64,000 nt of DNA from an uncultured Lachnospiraceae bacterium (GTDB lineage: Bacteria > Bacillota > Clostridia > Lachnospirales > Lachnospiraceae), in the NCBI GenBank assembly GCA_944381615.1, contig CALWLT010000006.1, forward strand, positions 1 to 64,000. Reading direction: 5' to 3'. The position numbers and the translations under genes were made by a program. The stretch's first letter is position 1, and the number at the start of each line of letters is the position of its first letter. The notes beneath the pieces were generated by a model. It did not search any database and was not told the origin of the DNA. It saw nothing but the letters and a program-made list of their open reading frames with translations. Positions 52,291 through 61,758 of this stretch are shown here, piece by piece.

Positions 52291-54312
52291 CTATGAAATA
52301 TCGTATTGTATCAAAACAGGCCGGAACCGTTCGTCCCCGCCGGCCAGGGAATCGAGCCGATCCCTGATTTGATCCAGTATATCATATTTTTGAAACTTAA
52401 TATATAAAATTTTTCTATATATATCATTAACTTTGTATACCGCGGCCGGCGCCGGGCCCACCAGAGAAATCCCCCAGCCCGCCGTTTCCGGGCCGCAGAG
52501 CGCCCGAAACGCCTGCTCTGCGGCATAGGAAAGATTCTCTTCATCCGGGGAGGAAAACTGCACGGCCGCCATGCGGCAGGCCGGCGGATAGGACGCCATC
52601 CGGCGGTAGGCCATCTCCTGGCGGTAAAATTCCCGGTAATCCTGACCGGCCGCCGTGCGGATCGCATAGTGATCCGGCTGATACGTCTGAATGACGACTC
52701 CGCCGGGACGCCGGGCGCGCCCGGCGCGCCCAGCCGCCTGGCATAAAAGCTGGAACGTCCGCTCCGAGCTGGTGTAATCCGGCGTATTTAACGACAGGTC
52801 CGCGGCCATAATCCCCACCAGCGTTACCCGGCCGAAATCGTGGCCCTTGACGATCATCTGCGTCCCGATGAGGATATCGGCGCGTCCGGCGCAAAAGGCG
52901 GCCAGGATCGCCTCATGGCCGCCTTTTCTGGAAGTCGTATCCGCATCCATGCGGAGGATTTTCGCCTGCGGAAACAGCCGGCGCGTGTACTCCTCCAGCT
53001 TCTGCGTCCCCGTCCCGAATGCCGCGATATAGGGAGAACCGCAGGAGGGACAGCGATCCGGCAGAGGGACCGAGTAGCCGCAGTAATGGCAGATCAGACG
53101 GTTTCCCGTATGCAGCGTCAGCGACACGTCGCAGTGCGGGCACCGCAGCGCCGCGCCGCAGGAACGGCAGGAGACAAAGCCCGCATACCCCCGCCGGTTG
53201 ATAAACAGCATGATCTGTTCTTTTTTCTCCAGACGATCCTCTATCAGTTCCGTCAGCCGGCGGCTGAACATCGACTTGTTGCCCTCCGAAAGCTCCCGGC
53301 GCATGTCCGCAATCTCCACCGACGCCAGCCGGCTCCCGGACACGGCGCGGTTTTTCAGCTCCAGAAGCGTATATTCCCCGTCAAGCGCTCTCGTATACGA
53401 TTCCAGCGACGGCGTGGCCGATCCGAGAATTACCGACGCCCCGGCCAGCCTCGCCCGCTCGCAGGCCGCGTCCCGCGCGTGATAGCGGGGCATCGTCTCG
53501 CTCTTATACGCCCCCTCGTGCTCCTCGTCGAGGATGATCAGCCCCAGGCGGGAAAAAGGCGCAAAAAGGGCCGAGCGCGGCCCGATCATGATGGAAACCT
53601 CCCCTTTCGCCGCCCGCTCCCACTGCGTCCAGCGCTCGCCGGCCGAAAGGCGGGAATTCATCACGGCGATCTTTTCCCCGAAGCGCCGGTAAAAGCGCAG
53701 AACCGTCTGATACGTCAGAGCGATCTCCGGAATCAGCAAAATTACCTGACGCCCCCGGCGGATGACGTGATCCATCAGCTCCATGTAGACCTCCGTCTTC
53801 CCGCTTCCCGTCACGCCGTAGAGGAGATAGGCGCGCCGGATCCCGGCTTCGTAATCCGCAATCATGCGCTGCGCGGCCCAGCGCTGCTCTTCATTCAGGC
53901 AGACGCAAGCAGAAGCCTCCTCCTCCGGCGCCGCTTCCAGGCCGGGAAAAAGAGGCTTCGCTCCCCGCTGCTTTACCATCCGCCGCACGGGAAGGACGGT
54001 TTTCAGCGCCTGATTCATCGTTGAACCGCAGGTCCGCTTCATCCACCAGGCCAGCTCGATCAGCTGCGTCTGCACGGTCGGGCTGCCCGGCTCAATCCCC
54101 GCGATCTCCTTTAATTTCTCCGGATCGTATTCCGGATGATCCTTTAATTCCACCACATAGCCCGTGCGCAGCGCGCTGCCCCGCCCGAAGGGCACCCGGA
54201 CCCGGACGCCGACCCGGATCCCGCCGCAGAGCGCGGGCGGGATCCGGTACTGAAACGGGCGATCTACTTTTTCGTGGGAAATATCGATAATCACATCTGC
54301 GTATCTGCACAT
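52291..54312 (-). CDS. priA: Primosomal protein N' (replication restart helicase PriA)
   Basis: This 673-residue helicase reloads the replisome at collapsed forks. The N-terminal DNA-binding part (IIDISHEKVDRPFQYRIP) is followed by Walker A GVTGSGKTEVY, the DEEH box, the SATPSLES motif and eight zinc-binding cysteines between CRSCGAALRCPHC and CPSCGSPY. The C-terminal helicase motif is QAAGRAGRA. It is somewhat shorter than the Bacillus enzyme (about 805 residues) but complete in domains. Its 3' end and the following gap are notably AT-rich (52375-52435). Confidence 0.96.
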   Translation of the reverse strand: MCRYADVIIDISHEKVDRPFQYRIPPALCGGIRVGVRVRVPFGRGSALRTGYVVELKDHPEYDPEKLKEIAGIEPGSPTVQTQLIELAWWMKRTCGSTMNQALKTVLPVRRMVKQRGAKPLFPGLEAAPEEEASACVCLNEEQRWAAQRMIADYEAGIRRAYLLYGVTGSGKTEVYMELMDHVIRRGRQVILLIPEIALTYQTVLRFYRRFGEKIAVMNSRLSAGERWTQWERAAKGEVSIMIGPRSALFAPFSRLGLIILDEEHEGAYKSETMPRYHARDAACERARLAGASVILGSATPSLESYTRALDGEYTLLELKNRAVSGSRLASVEIADMRRELSEGNKSMFSRRLTELIEDRLEKKEQIMLFINRRGYAGFVSCRSCGAALRCPHCDVSLTLHTGNRLICHYCGYSVPLPDRCPSCGSPYIAAFGTGTQKLEEYTRRLFPQAKILRMDADTTSRKGGHEAILAAFCAGRADILIGTQMIVKGHDFGRVTLVGIMAADLSLNTPDYTSSERTFQLLCQAAGRAGRARRPGGVVIQTYQPDHYAIRTAAGQDYREFYRQEMAYRRMASYPPACRMAAVQFSSPDEENLSYAAEQAFRALCGPETAGWGISLVGPAPAAVYKVNDIYRKILYIKFQKYDILDQIRDRLDSLAGGDERFRPVLIQYDIS

Positions 54313-54348
54313 CCGATCCTGTCCCGCCTTTCCTTTCCGTCCGCCTTC

Positions 54349-55746
54349 TCAGTGCGCCGGCGCCTCCTCTCCCGTAAAGAGCGCGGCCGCCGTCCCCAGC
54401 CTCATGCTGTTAGATCCCTTAAACAGCACGGCGTCTCCCGCTCTCAGCTCTTCTCTGAGAAACGCTTCCATGGACGCGCGGTCCGCCTCTGAAAAGGAGA
54501 CAACCGAGAGCGCCGGGGACGCGGCCTCCTTGGCGCCCTCCTCGATCCCGCGGGCCAGGCTGCCGAAAGTTACCAGAAGATCCACCGGCTGGCCGGCCAG
54601 AAACGTCCCTACCTCGCGGTGGAACTCCTCTGCGCGCTCCCCCAGCTCCTTCATATCTGCCAGCACCGCAATGCGGCGCGTTGCCGGCAGGGAGGCAAGG
54701 ACGGAAAGCCCGGCCTTTACCGAGTCGGGGCTGGCGTTATACGTGTCGTCGATGATCGTCAGGCCGTTTCTGCTGACGATCTGCTGACGGTTTTTTACCC
54801 CGGTAAACCGGCCCAGCGCCTCAATCGCCGCGGGAAGCGGCACGCCGTAGTGATCCGCCGCCGCCAGCGCCGCCAGCGCATTGGATACGTTATGGCTTCC
54901 CGGGACGCTCAGCCGGACAGGAAAACGCCCCTTTTCGCAGACCAGCGTAAAGGTGCAGCCGCCGGCCGTGCTTTCTGCCGCCTCGGCCCGGTAGGCGCAG
55001 CCGTCCGAACAGCCGTAGCGCACGGTTGCAAGCCCTTCCCGCGCCGTTACCTCCCGCAGCAGATCGTTGTCCCCGTTTAAAAACAGGACGCCGCCGTTCT
55101 TCATCCCGTCCTGGATATGGAGCTTTTCGCGCAGGATATTTTCCCGCGAGCCGAGATTTTCGATGTGCGTCACGCCGATGTTCGTGATGATCGCCGTGTC
55201 CACGGCCGCCATCCTGGCGATGATCTCCATCTCGCCCGGCTCGCTCATCCCCAGCTCCAGCACGCCGATCTCATCTGTCTTCGCGATCTCGGAGAGCGTC
55301 AGCGGCACGCCGATCTGGCTGTTGTGGTTTGCCGGCGTGCGGAAGGTGCGAAATCCCGCCGAGAGCGCGGCGGCCACCATCTCCCGCGTCGTCGTCTTTC
55401 CCACGCTCCCCGTGACGCCGACCAGCGGGATGCTCAGGCGGCGGCGCAGAAATACGCCGATCTCCTGCAGCGCCCGCTTGGTGTCCTTTACCCGGATCAG
55501 CGTTCCCGCAAATCCCTCCGGCGCCGTTTCATGCCGGCAGGTCAGGGCCGCCCGCGCCCCGTTCTCCATCGCCTGCAAAAGGTAGCGGTGCCCGTCCGTC
55601 TTCTCCCCGATCAGAGGGATAAACAGATCCCCGCCCCGCATGGATCGCGAATCGATGCTCAGATGAAAAAGCGGCTCCCGGCCGTCCCCGGCAAGCAGGC
55701 GGCCGCCCGTCGCTTCAAGAATTTCTTTCCCTGTAATCTGTTCCAT
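54349..55746 (-). CDS. murF: UDP-N-acetylmuramoyl-tripeptide-D-alanyl-D-alanine ligase
   Basis: This 465-residue Mur ligase adds D-Ala-D-Ala to the wall precursor. It has the N-terminal substrate domain (IDSRSMRGGDLFIPLIGEKTDGHRY), the ATP-binding GVTGSVGKTTTREM, the NHNSQIGVPLTL motif and the C-terminal IDDTYNASPDSVKAGL and LADMKELGERAEEFH. Length is normal. It follows murE by 17 bases and acts on the product of that enzyme. Confidence 0.96.
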   Translation of the reverse strand: MEQITGKEILEATGGRLLAGDGREPLFHLSIDSRSMRGGDLFIPLIGEKTDGHRYLLQAMENGARAALTCRHETAPEGFAGTLIRVKDTKRALQEIGVFLRRRLSIPLVGVTGSVGKTTTREMVAAALSAGFRTFRTPANHNSQIGVPLTLSEIAKTDEIGVLELGMSEPGEMEIIARMAAVDTAIITNIGVTHIENLGSRENILREKLHIQDGMKNGGVLFLNGDNDLLREVTAREGLATVRYGCSDGCAYRAEAAESTAGGCTFTLVCEKGRFPVRLSVPGSHNVSNALAALAAADHYGVPLPAAIEALGRFTGVKNRQQIVSRNGLTIIDDTYNASPDSVKAGLSVLASLPATRRIAVLADMKELGERAEEFHREVGTFLAGQPVDLLVTFGSLARGIEEGAKEAASPALSVVSFSEADRASMEAFLREELRAGDAVLFKGSNSMRLGTAAALFTGEEAPAH

Positions 55747-55763
55747 TTTGTTCTCCCGAAAAA

Positions 55764-57236
55764 TCAGCCCTTTTCCAATCCCAGCTTTTCCGCGGCCTCC
55801 TGCACGGCCTCCCGATCCAGGAAATGGTAGCGGACGCCCTCGATCTCCTGATAATCCTCGTGCCCCTTGCCGATTACCGCGATGATATCGCCCGGCTGCG
55901 AGTGGGCCAGGCTGTACTCGATGGCCTTACGCCGGTCGGGAATCTCCAGAAACGTCCCCTGGCTCCTTAAAAGGCCCTCCCGGATATCCGCCAGGATATC
56001 CTCCGTTTTCTCGAAACGGGAATTGTCCGCGGTAATGATCGACAGATCTGCCAGCCGCCCGGCAATCTCCCCCATGGAGAACCGCCGGTCGCGGGCCCGG
56101 TTCCCGCCGCAGCCGAACACGCAGACCAGCCGCTTCGGATGATAATCCCGCAGCGTTAAAAGCAGGCTCTCCATGCTGACCGCATTGTGCGCGTAATCCA
56201 CGATTACCGTGCACCGCTCCGAGCGGTACGCGATCTCCATCCGCCCGTCCACGCGCAGGTGCTCCAGGCCGCGGCTCATGCAGGACGGATCCAGATGGAA
56301 CGGGCTTAACACCGCCGCTGCGGCCAGCGCATTGCTCACGTTAAAGCGCCCCGGCACGCCGACGCGCATTTCGCTCTCCAGGCCGCCGTGGATCCGGAAT
56401 TCCAGGCCCACGAAATCCGGCTCCCGCACATAGCGGATCGCATCCGCCGTAAAATCCGCCTCCTGCTCCAGCGAAAAGGTGCGGATCTTGGCCGGAACGC
56501 CCTGCCGGATCTCCCCGTAATGCAGATCGTCCCGGTTGACGTACGCCACGCGGCAGTTCTTCAAAAGCATTTTTTTGTAATCGAGATATTCCTCAAAGCT
56601 CGCGTGCTCGTTCGGGCCGATGTGATCATTGGAAATATTTAAAAACACCGCGCAGTCAAAAAAGATCCCGTCCACCCGGTGCATCAGATAGCTCTGGGAG
56701 GAGACCTCCATGACCATATAACGGCAGCCCTCTTCTGCCATCCTGGCAAAATATTCCTGCAGGATGTAGGATTCCGGCGTCGTGTTCTTCGTCGGATAAT
56801 GCGCGTCCCCGATCACGGCCCCGTTGGTCCCGATCAGGCCCGTCTTCTGGCCCGCCGCCTCCAGCATGGCCTTGATCATATATGTCGTCGTCGTCTTGCC
56901 CTTGGTTCCCGTCACGCCGATGGTCGTCATCTTCTTCGCCGGATAGCCGAAACGGGCCGCCGATAAAAGCGCCAGGGCGTGGCGGCCGTTTTCGACCCGC
57001 AGAACCGTCACCGTCTCCGGCGCCGGCACCGCCTCCTCCGCCACAATAACCGCCGCGCCGCGGTCTATGACATCCGGGACAAACCGGTGGGAATCTACGT
57101 TTGCGCCCCGCATACAGACGAAGACAGAACCGGGAGCCGCCTTTCTCGAATCATAGACGACCTCCGACACCTCTGTATCCAGGCTCCCCTGAAGGAGCTC
57201 ATATTCCAGCTCGCTAAGCCATTCTCCCAGTTTCAT
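55764..57236 (-). CDS. murE: UDP-N-acetylmuramoyl-L-alanyl-D-glutamate ligase MurE
   Basis: This 490-residue Mur ligase adds the third amino acid of the peptide stem. The ATP loop GVTGTKGKTTT is at residues 107-117, the carbamylated-lysine region follows, and the C-terminal domain has VDYAHNAVSMESLL and FGCGGNRARDRR. The amino-acid specificity motif, usually DNPR in meso-diaminopimelate enzymes, reads DNSR at residues 404-407, so the specificity is probably meso-DAP but is less certain than usual. It follows ftsK and precedes murF. Confidence 0.94.
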   Translation of the reverse strand: MKLGEWLSELEYELLQGSLDTEVSEVVYDSRKAAPGSVFVCMRGANVDSHRFVPDVIDRGAAVIVAEEAVPAPETVTVLRVENGRHALALLSAARFGYPAKKMTTIGVTGTKGKTTTTYMIKAMLEAAGQKTGLIGTNGAVIGDAHYPTKNTTPESYILQEYFARMAEEGCRYMVMEVSSQSYLMHRVDGIFFDCAVFLNISNDHIGPNEHASFEEYLDYKKMLLKNCRVAYVNRDDLHYGEIRQGVPAKIRTFSLEQEADFTADAIRYVREPDFVGLEFRIHGGLESEMRVGVPGRFNVSNALAAAAVLSPFHLDPSCMSRGLEHLRVDGRMEIAYRSERCTVIVDYAHNAVSMESLLLTLRDYHPKRLVCVFGCGGNRARDRRFSMGEIAGRLADLSIITADNSRFEKTEDILADIREGLLRSQGTFLEIPDRRKAIEYSLAHSQPGDIIAVIGKGHEDYQEIEGVRYHFLDREAVQEAAEKLGLEKG

Positions 57237-57336
57237 TGCATTTCCTCCTGCTTTATCATACGCAGCTCCGGGCCGTCCCGGGAAACGCCGCGCCGCTTTC
57301 GCTCACGCCGCCTTCGCTTGTTTGCCTGCGCCTCTG

Positions 57337-60300
57337 CTATTCTTCCAGCATCGACTCAAACTGCTCCATGGTCATCAGGATCTTGCGCGGCTTCGTTCCT
57401 TCCTCTTCGCCGACCACGCCGGCCTCCGCCAGCTGATCCATGATGCGCGCCGCCCGGTTAAAGCCGATCTTAAACATCCGCTGCAGCATCCCGATGGACG
57501 CCTTGTCCTTTTCGATGATGAAGCGCCCTGCCTGGACGAAATAGGCGTCCCGCTCCGCGCCCGCGCCGCCGGTCTCCGGCGCCGAGGAGGCATTGACCCT
57601 GGACGCCACCTCCTCGCTGTAGGAAGCTTCCATCCCCTGTTCCTTTAGGAATTCCGTTACCGCCAGGATCTCGCCGTCCGAGACGAAGGCGCCCTGCACC
57701 CGCTGCGGCTTCTGATAGCCGGACGGGTAAAAGAGCATATCTCCCTTTCCGAGAAGCTTCTCCGCCCCGTTCATATCGATGATGGTCCGCGAATCCGCAC
57801 CGGAAGCGGCGGCAAACGCGATCCGGGACGGGATGTTCGCCTTGATCACGCCCGTAATGACATTGACCGACGGCCTCTGCGTCGCGACGACCAGATGGAT
57901 GCCGGCCGCCCGGGCCAGCTGCGCCAGACGGCAGATCGCGTCCTCCACCTCGCCGGGCGCTACCATCATCAGATCCGCCAGCTCGTCGATGATAATCACG
58001 ATCTGCGGCAGCTTCTGCGGCTTGTCCGCGTCCTCCAGATCCGCGATCGAATCTACCTTCGCGTTGTAACCCTTCAGATCGCGGACGTTATATCGGGCAA
58101 AGCGCTGATAGCGCTCCGTCATCTCCGTGACCGCCCAGTTTAACGCCCCCGACGCCTTCTTCGGATCCGTGACCACCGGAATCAGCATATGCGGGATCCC
58201 GTTGTAGATGCTGAGCTCCACGACCTTGGGATCGATCATGATCAGCTTTACCTCTTCCGGGCGCGCCTTGTAAATCAGGCTCAGGATCAGCGTATTGATG
58301 CAGACGGATTTTCCGGAGCCCGTCGCGCCCGCGATCAGCACATGCGGCATTTTCGCGATGTCGCCGACCACCGCCTGGCCCGCGATGTCCTTGCCCACGG
58401 CGAACGCCAGCTTCGACGGAAAGCGCCGGAACGCATCAGACTCCAGCAGATCGCGCAGGTGCACAACGTTATTTTCCTTGTTCGGCACCTCGATGCCGAC
58501 CGCCGCCTTGCCGGGAATCGGCGCCTCGATCCGGATATCGGCGGCCGCCAGATTCAGTTTGATATCATCCGCCAGCGCCACGATCCGGCTGACCTTGACG
58601 CCCTGCTCCGGATGCAGCTCATAGCGCGTAACCGAAGGGCCGCAGCTGACGTTGGTTACCGTCACGCCCACGCCGAAATTCTGCAGCGTCTGCTGCAGCT
58701 TGATCGCCGTTTCCCGGCATTCCTTTTCGGAGAAGGTCGTCTGCCCGCTGCCGCGTGTCAGAAGCGAGAGCGGGGGAAATACGTATTCTTTCTTCTGCTT
58801 CTTCTCTTCCTCCGCGCGCTTTCCGATCTGCTCGGAAACCGTCAGCTCCTCTTCAGGCGCAGACCGCCGCTCCTCCCGCCGTTTTTCCATCTTCCTGTGG
58901 ACGGCTTCCGCGTCGCCCGTATCGATGATCTTCCCCGAAGCGGTAACGACCGGCTCCGGATCCTCCGGGACAAAGAAGCGGTCGTCATTTTCCCCGTCCG
59001 CCGTTTCCGTCGTCTTGTAATAGCCCCCGTCCGGCCCGACGGTCCGCTCGTACGCCTCAAGCGGCTGCAGATCCTCGTCGGAAAAGCCGGCCGCCCCGCC
59101 GGGCTCGTCTTCTTCCACCGTCATGGAAGCTTCCGCGCCCGCTGCAGAGGTATGTATCATCCCGGCAAACCGTTCTTCTTCCGTATCAGGACCTTCTTCT
59201 GCCGGCACGGCGGTTCGCGCCATATCAAAGCCGTCCTCTGCCCGGCCGGCCACTTGTGCCGTCTCAGGGCCGTCCTCTGCCCGGCCGGCCGTCTTCGCCG
59301 TCTCGGGGCCATTCTCCGCCCGGCCGGCCACTTGCACCGTCTCAGAGCTATACTCTGCCCGGCCGGCCGTCTGCCGTTCCACGCCGGAAAGTTCCTCTAC
59401 GGTGCGCGTATCACGCCGGATGTAGAGCTGCCTTAACAGGCGATCCCGATCCGTTTCCTCCGCCTCGTCTTCCGGCCGTTCCTTCGCGCTCCCTATCCGT
59501 TCGCTTTCCTGCTCTGAAGCACGCGCAGAAGTTTCCTCCCGCCGCACGCCTTCCGGCTGCGCATCCTCCTCTGGGGCCTGATCCCGGCCGGCCATTCCCT
59601 CCGGCATCTGAATCTGTCCGCAAAATACGTCGGCCCGGTTCCGGGAAGTGCCGCCTCCCCGGGACGCGCCATCCTCCCGCACTGCGCTTTCTTCCCGGAG
59701 CGTGCCCTCCTCCCGGAGTGCATCGTTCTCCCGGAATGCGCCATTCTCCCGGAATGCGTGATCTTCCCCGGGCGCCTCTTCCTTCCGAGGCGGCTGTGCC
59801 CCGCCGGGCGCGCCCGCCGCAAACTCCCGCATCAGGGGCGTCTCCGTCAGATTGACCGCGTCCAGGTTCACGCCCCGCACGCGCTGTTCCTCCCGCAGGC
59901 GGCGCTGTTCCTCCCGCCGTTCCTCGTGCAGCTCTCTGCGCCGGTGGATGTCCTCTCTGGCATACTCGTAAGCCTTTCCGCTCCCGGTCCTTACCAGGCC
60001 GACCAGAGAGCGCTCCGTGATGCAGACCGCCCCGATAATCAGGAGAAAGAACAGCACCAGGTACGCCCCGGCCGTCCCCAGCGCGCCGCAGAGCGCCATC
60101 ACAAGAAGGCCACCCAGAAGGCCGCCTCCGTCTCCGCTCTCGCCCGAATGGGCATAGTAGGCCAGCGGGTTCCAGCCCTCATGCAGGCCGCCTCCGGTCA
60201 GAAGCTGCATCAGCCCGCAGAGCGCAAGAAGGACGGCGCCTACCGCCGCCATCTTCACGACCGCCCGCACATTTCCCCGGTTGGAGAGATAAAAACACGT

Positions 60301-60639
60301 CCCGGCAAACAGAAGCACCGGGGCGATATAACCGATTGTTCCAAATATTCCAAGAAGCGCCTGCCGGAAAAAATCGCCGGCCGCGCCGCAGATTCCGAAA
60401 TTGCTCAGAAACAGAAGGACCGAAACGGCAAACGCGGCGATGATCGCCACCTCCGTCCCCATGAAGCCGCTCTCCTCCTCCCGGATCTCCTTCGCTTTAC
60501 GGCTTTTCGCGCGCCCGGAGGACGCCGTTTTCTTTCCCGAAGCCGCGCGGCCCGAAGCGCTCTTCGCGGCTCTGTCCTTTGCAGCCGTCTCTTTTCTGGC
60601 ATATTCCGTATTCTGTCGTTTCCTGCTTGTCCCTGCCAC
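57337..60639 (-). CDS. ftsK: DNA translocase FtsK/SpoIIIE
   Basis: This 1100-residue protein pumps chromosomal DNA through the division septum or sporulation septum. It has a basic N-terminal tail, about four transmembrane helices (residues ~62-80, 97-117, 127-147, 172-206), a long Glu/Arg-rich linker (residues ~230-600) with two repeat tracts, and the RecA-like motor with Walker A GATGSGKS and Walker B IVIIIDELADLMM. A C-terminal gamma winged helix (QAGRFIIEKDKASIGMLQRMFKIGFNRAARIMDQL) binds KOPS/SRS-type sites. GTG at 60637-60639 is the start, 11 bases after GGAGG; an ATG-TAA lies in between. The linker makes it longer than Bacillus SpoIIIE (about 790 residues). Confidence 0.95.
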   Translation of the reverse strand: MAGTSRKRQNTEYARKETAAKDRAAKSASGRAASGKKTASSGRAKSRKAKEIREEESGFMGTEVAIIAAFAVSVLLFLSNFGICGAAGDFFRQALLGIFGTIGYIAPVLLFAGTCFYLSNRGNVRAVVKMAAVGAVLLALCGLMQLLTGGGLHEGWNPLAYYAHSGESGDGGGLLGGLLVMALCGALGTAGAYLVLFFLLIIGAVCITERSLVGLVRTGSGKAYEYAREDIHRRRELHEERREEQRRLREEQRVRGVNLDAVNLTETPLMREFAAGAPGGAQPPRKEEAPGEDHAFRENGAFRENDALREEGTLREESAVREDGASRGGGTSRNRADVFCGQIQMPEGMAGRDQAPEEDAQPEGVRREETSARASEQESERIGSAKERPEDEAEETDRDRLLRQLYIRRDTRTVEELSGVERQTAGRAEYSSETVQVAGRAENGPETAKTAGRAEDGPETAQVAGRAEDGFDMARTAVPAEEGPDTEEERFAGMIHTSAAGAEASMTVEEDEPGGAAGFSDEDLQPLEAYERTVGPDGGYYKTTETADGENDDRFFVPEDPEPVVTASGKIIDTGDAEAVHRKMEKRREERRSAPEEELTVSEQIGKRAEEEKKQKKEYVFPPLSLLTRGSGQTTFSEKECRETAIKLQQTLQNFGVGVTVTNVSCGPSVTRYELHPEQGVKVSRIVALADDIKLNLAAADIRIEAPIPGKAAVGIEVPNKENNVVHLRDLLESDAFRRFPSKLAFAVGKDIAGQAVVGDIAKMPHVLIAGATGSGKSVCINTLILSLIYKARPEEVKLIMIDPKVVELSIYNGIPHMLIPVVTDPKKASGALNWAVTEMTERYQRFARYNVRDLKGYNAKVDSIADLEDADKPQKLPQIVIIIDELADLMMVAPGEVEDAICRLAQLARAAGIHLVVATQRPSVNVITGVIKANIPSRIAFAAASGADSRTIIDMNGAEKLLGKGDMLFYPSGYQKPQRVQGAFVSDGEILAVTEFLKEQGMEASYSEEVASRVNASSAPETGGAGAERDAYFVQAGRFIIEKDKASIGMLQRMFKIGFNRAARIMDQLAEAGVVGEEEGTKPRKILMTMEQFESMLEE
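59212..59367 (-). repeat. Four 39-bp tandem repeats in the FtsK linker
   Basis: The repeats encode four 13-residue units of the type AGRAEDGPETAQV (residues 425-476). The units share a GC-rich CGGCCGGCC core at DNA level and differ in a few codons. Confidence 0.92.
59650..59757 (-). repeat. Degenerate 18-bp tandem repeats in the FtsK linker
   Basis: Six hexapeptide units (AFRENG, AFREND, ALREEG, TLREES, AVREDG, ASRGGG) span residues 295-330. The 18-bp units diverge more than the 39-bp set further on. Confidence 0.8.
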
Positions 60640-60675
60640 TTACATTCCAGCCTCCAAACCTGTATTCTCCTGCCT

Positions 60676-60704
60676 AGTATACATAAAATCGGAAAAAAAA
60701 GCAA
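60676..60704 (-). promoter_or_regulatory. Promoter of the ftsK-murE-murF operon
   Basis: TTGCTT (60699-60704) and TATACT (60676-60681) are separated by 17 bases on the minus strand, about 35 bases upstream of the ftsK start. The 14 genes from ftsK to thiN follow in the same direction with small gaps. Confidence 0.7.
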
Positions 60705-60734
60705 CGCCGTTCCCGTTTTTTCTTCCCCGCCGCA

Positions 60735-61553
60735 TCAGCCCGCGCTCTCCCGGATCATGGCGTTCAGCCGCACAAATGCCTCCCGGATTCCTCCCGTTTC
60801 GTCAATCAGCCCCTCCCGGACCGCCTCCCGCCCGACCAGGACCGTCCCCAGATCGCGCGTCATCATCTCCGTATTCAGCATCAGCGCCCGCAGCCGTTCA
60901 TATGAAATCCGGCTGTGCGACGACACAAAGCTCAGGATCCGATCCTGGATCATTTCAAAATAGTCGTACGTCTGCGATGCGCCGATGATCAGGCCCGACA
61001 TCCGCACCGGGTGCACCATCATGGTCCCGGTCGGCACGATAAACGAATAGTCCGCCGCCACCGCCAGCGGCACGCCGATGGAATGGCTGTCCCCGATGAC
61101 CAGAGAGACCGTCGGCTTGCTCAGGGAAGCAATCATCTCCGCCAGCGCCAGGCCGCAGCTGACATCCCCGCCCACCGTATTGATGAGGATCAGGACGCCG
61201 TCCGTCTCCCGGCTCTCTTCAATCTCCGCCAGGCGGGGGAGCAGATGCTCGTACTTGGTCGTTTTCGTGCTTCCCGACAGATTCTCATGTCCCTCGATCT
61301 CTCCGATCACGGAAATCAGCCGGATCCGGCTGCCGCTTTCTCCCTCGAGCAGGACCTGCCCCGTCTCCCGGATCGCGCTCTCCTGGCCGTCCGCCTTTCC
61401 CGCCGATCCCTCTGTCCGGTCCTGCGGCCGGTTTTCCGCCTGGCTTTCCGGCTGGTCCGGCTGCCGCTTTCCCGTCCGGTCCTGCGGCCGCTTTCCCGCC
61501 CGGTTCTCCTCCCGCTCTGCCCTGTCGAATTCCGTCTTCTCTGCGCCGTTCAT
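60735..61553 (-). CDS. ClpP/TepA-like (translocation-enhancing) serine protease
   Basis: This 272-residue protein has a ClpP fold of the TepA/YmfB type. The catalytic Ser is S158 in GDSHSIGVPLA and the His is H181 in MMVHPVRM; the oxyanion region is NTVGGDVSCGLALAE. TepA proteins are linked to protein export or processing in spore-formers. The first ~65 residues are a charged, low-complexity tail containing a RPQDRTGK/RPQDRTEG repeat. I chose ATG 61551-61553 with AGGAGG seven bases upstream, although the open frame continues 83 codons further. It is followed by ftsK 95 bases on. Confidence 0.88.
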   Translation of the reverse strand: MNGAEKTEFDRAEREENRAGKRPQDRTGKRQPDQPESQAENRPQDRTEGSAGKADGQESAIRETGQVLLEGESGSRIRLISVIGEIEGHENLSGSTKTTKYEHLLPRLAEIEESRETDGVLILINTVGGDVSCGLALAEMIASLSKPTVSLVIGDSHSIGVPLAVAADYSFIVPTGTMMVHPVRMSGLIIGASQTYDYFEMIQDRILSFVSSHSRISYERLRALMLNTEMMTRDLGTVLVGREAVREGLIDETGGIREAFVRLNAMIRESAG

Positions 61554-61573
61554 CCTCGTTCCTCCTGTTCTTT

Positions 61574-61639
61574 GGATCCCCGTCCGGATCCGTTTTCTGA
61601 ATCTTCGGATCCCCGTCCGGGTCCGTTTTCTGAATCTTT
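61574..61639. repeat. 33-bp direct repeat upstream of the ClpP-like gene
   Basis: Two adjacent 33-base units (61574-61606 and 61607-61639) differ at two positions. Their length is a multiple of three and in the open upstream frame of the ClpP-like gene they would encode RRFRKRIRTGI-type peptides, but that frame has no ribosome site there. Confidence 0.9.
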
Positions 61640-61701
61640 CGCGGGCTTTTCGCCCCGCGCTCTGAAGCGCCTCTTTCCTATCATGTTTCTTTCCGGCGCA
61701 A

Positions 61702-61730
61702 AAAATACCCGGAAGGAGATCTTTTCCGGG
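61702..61730 (-). terminator. Terminator-like hairpin in the leader of the ClpP-like gene
   Basis: A 7-bp CCCGGAA/TTCCGGG stem (61708-61714 with 61724-61730) with extra inner pairs is followed by TATTTTTT on the minus strand. It lies about 150 bases before the ClpP-like start, with no minus-strand gene close upstream for it to end. Confidence 0.6.
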
Positions 61731-61758
61731 CGCAGAACAGGCAAAAGCCATTTCCGCG

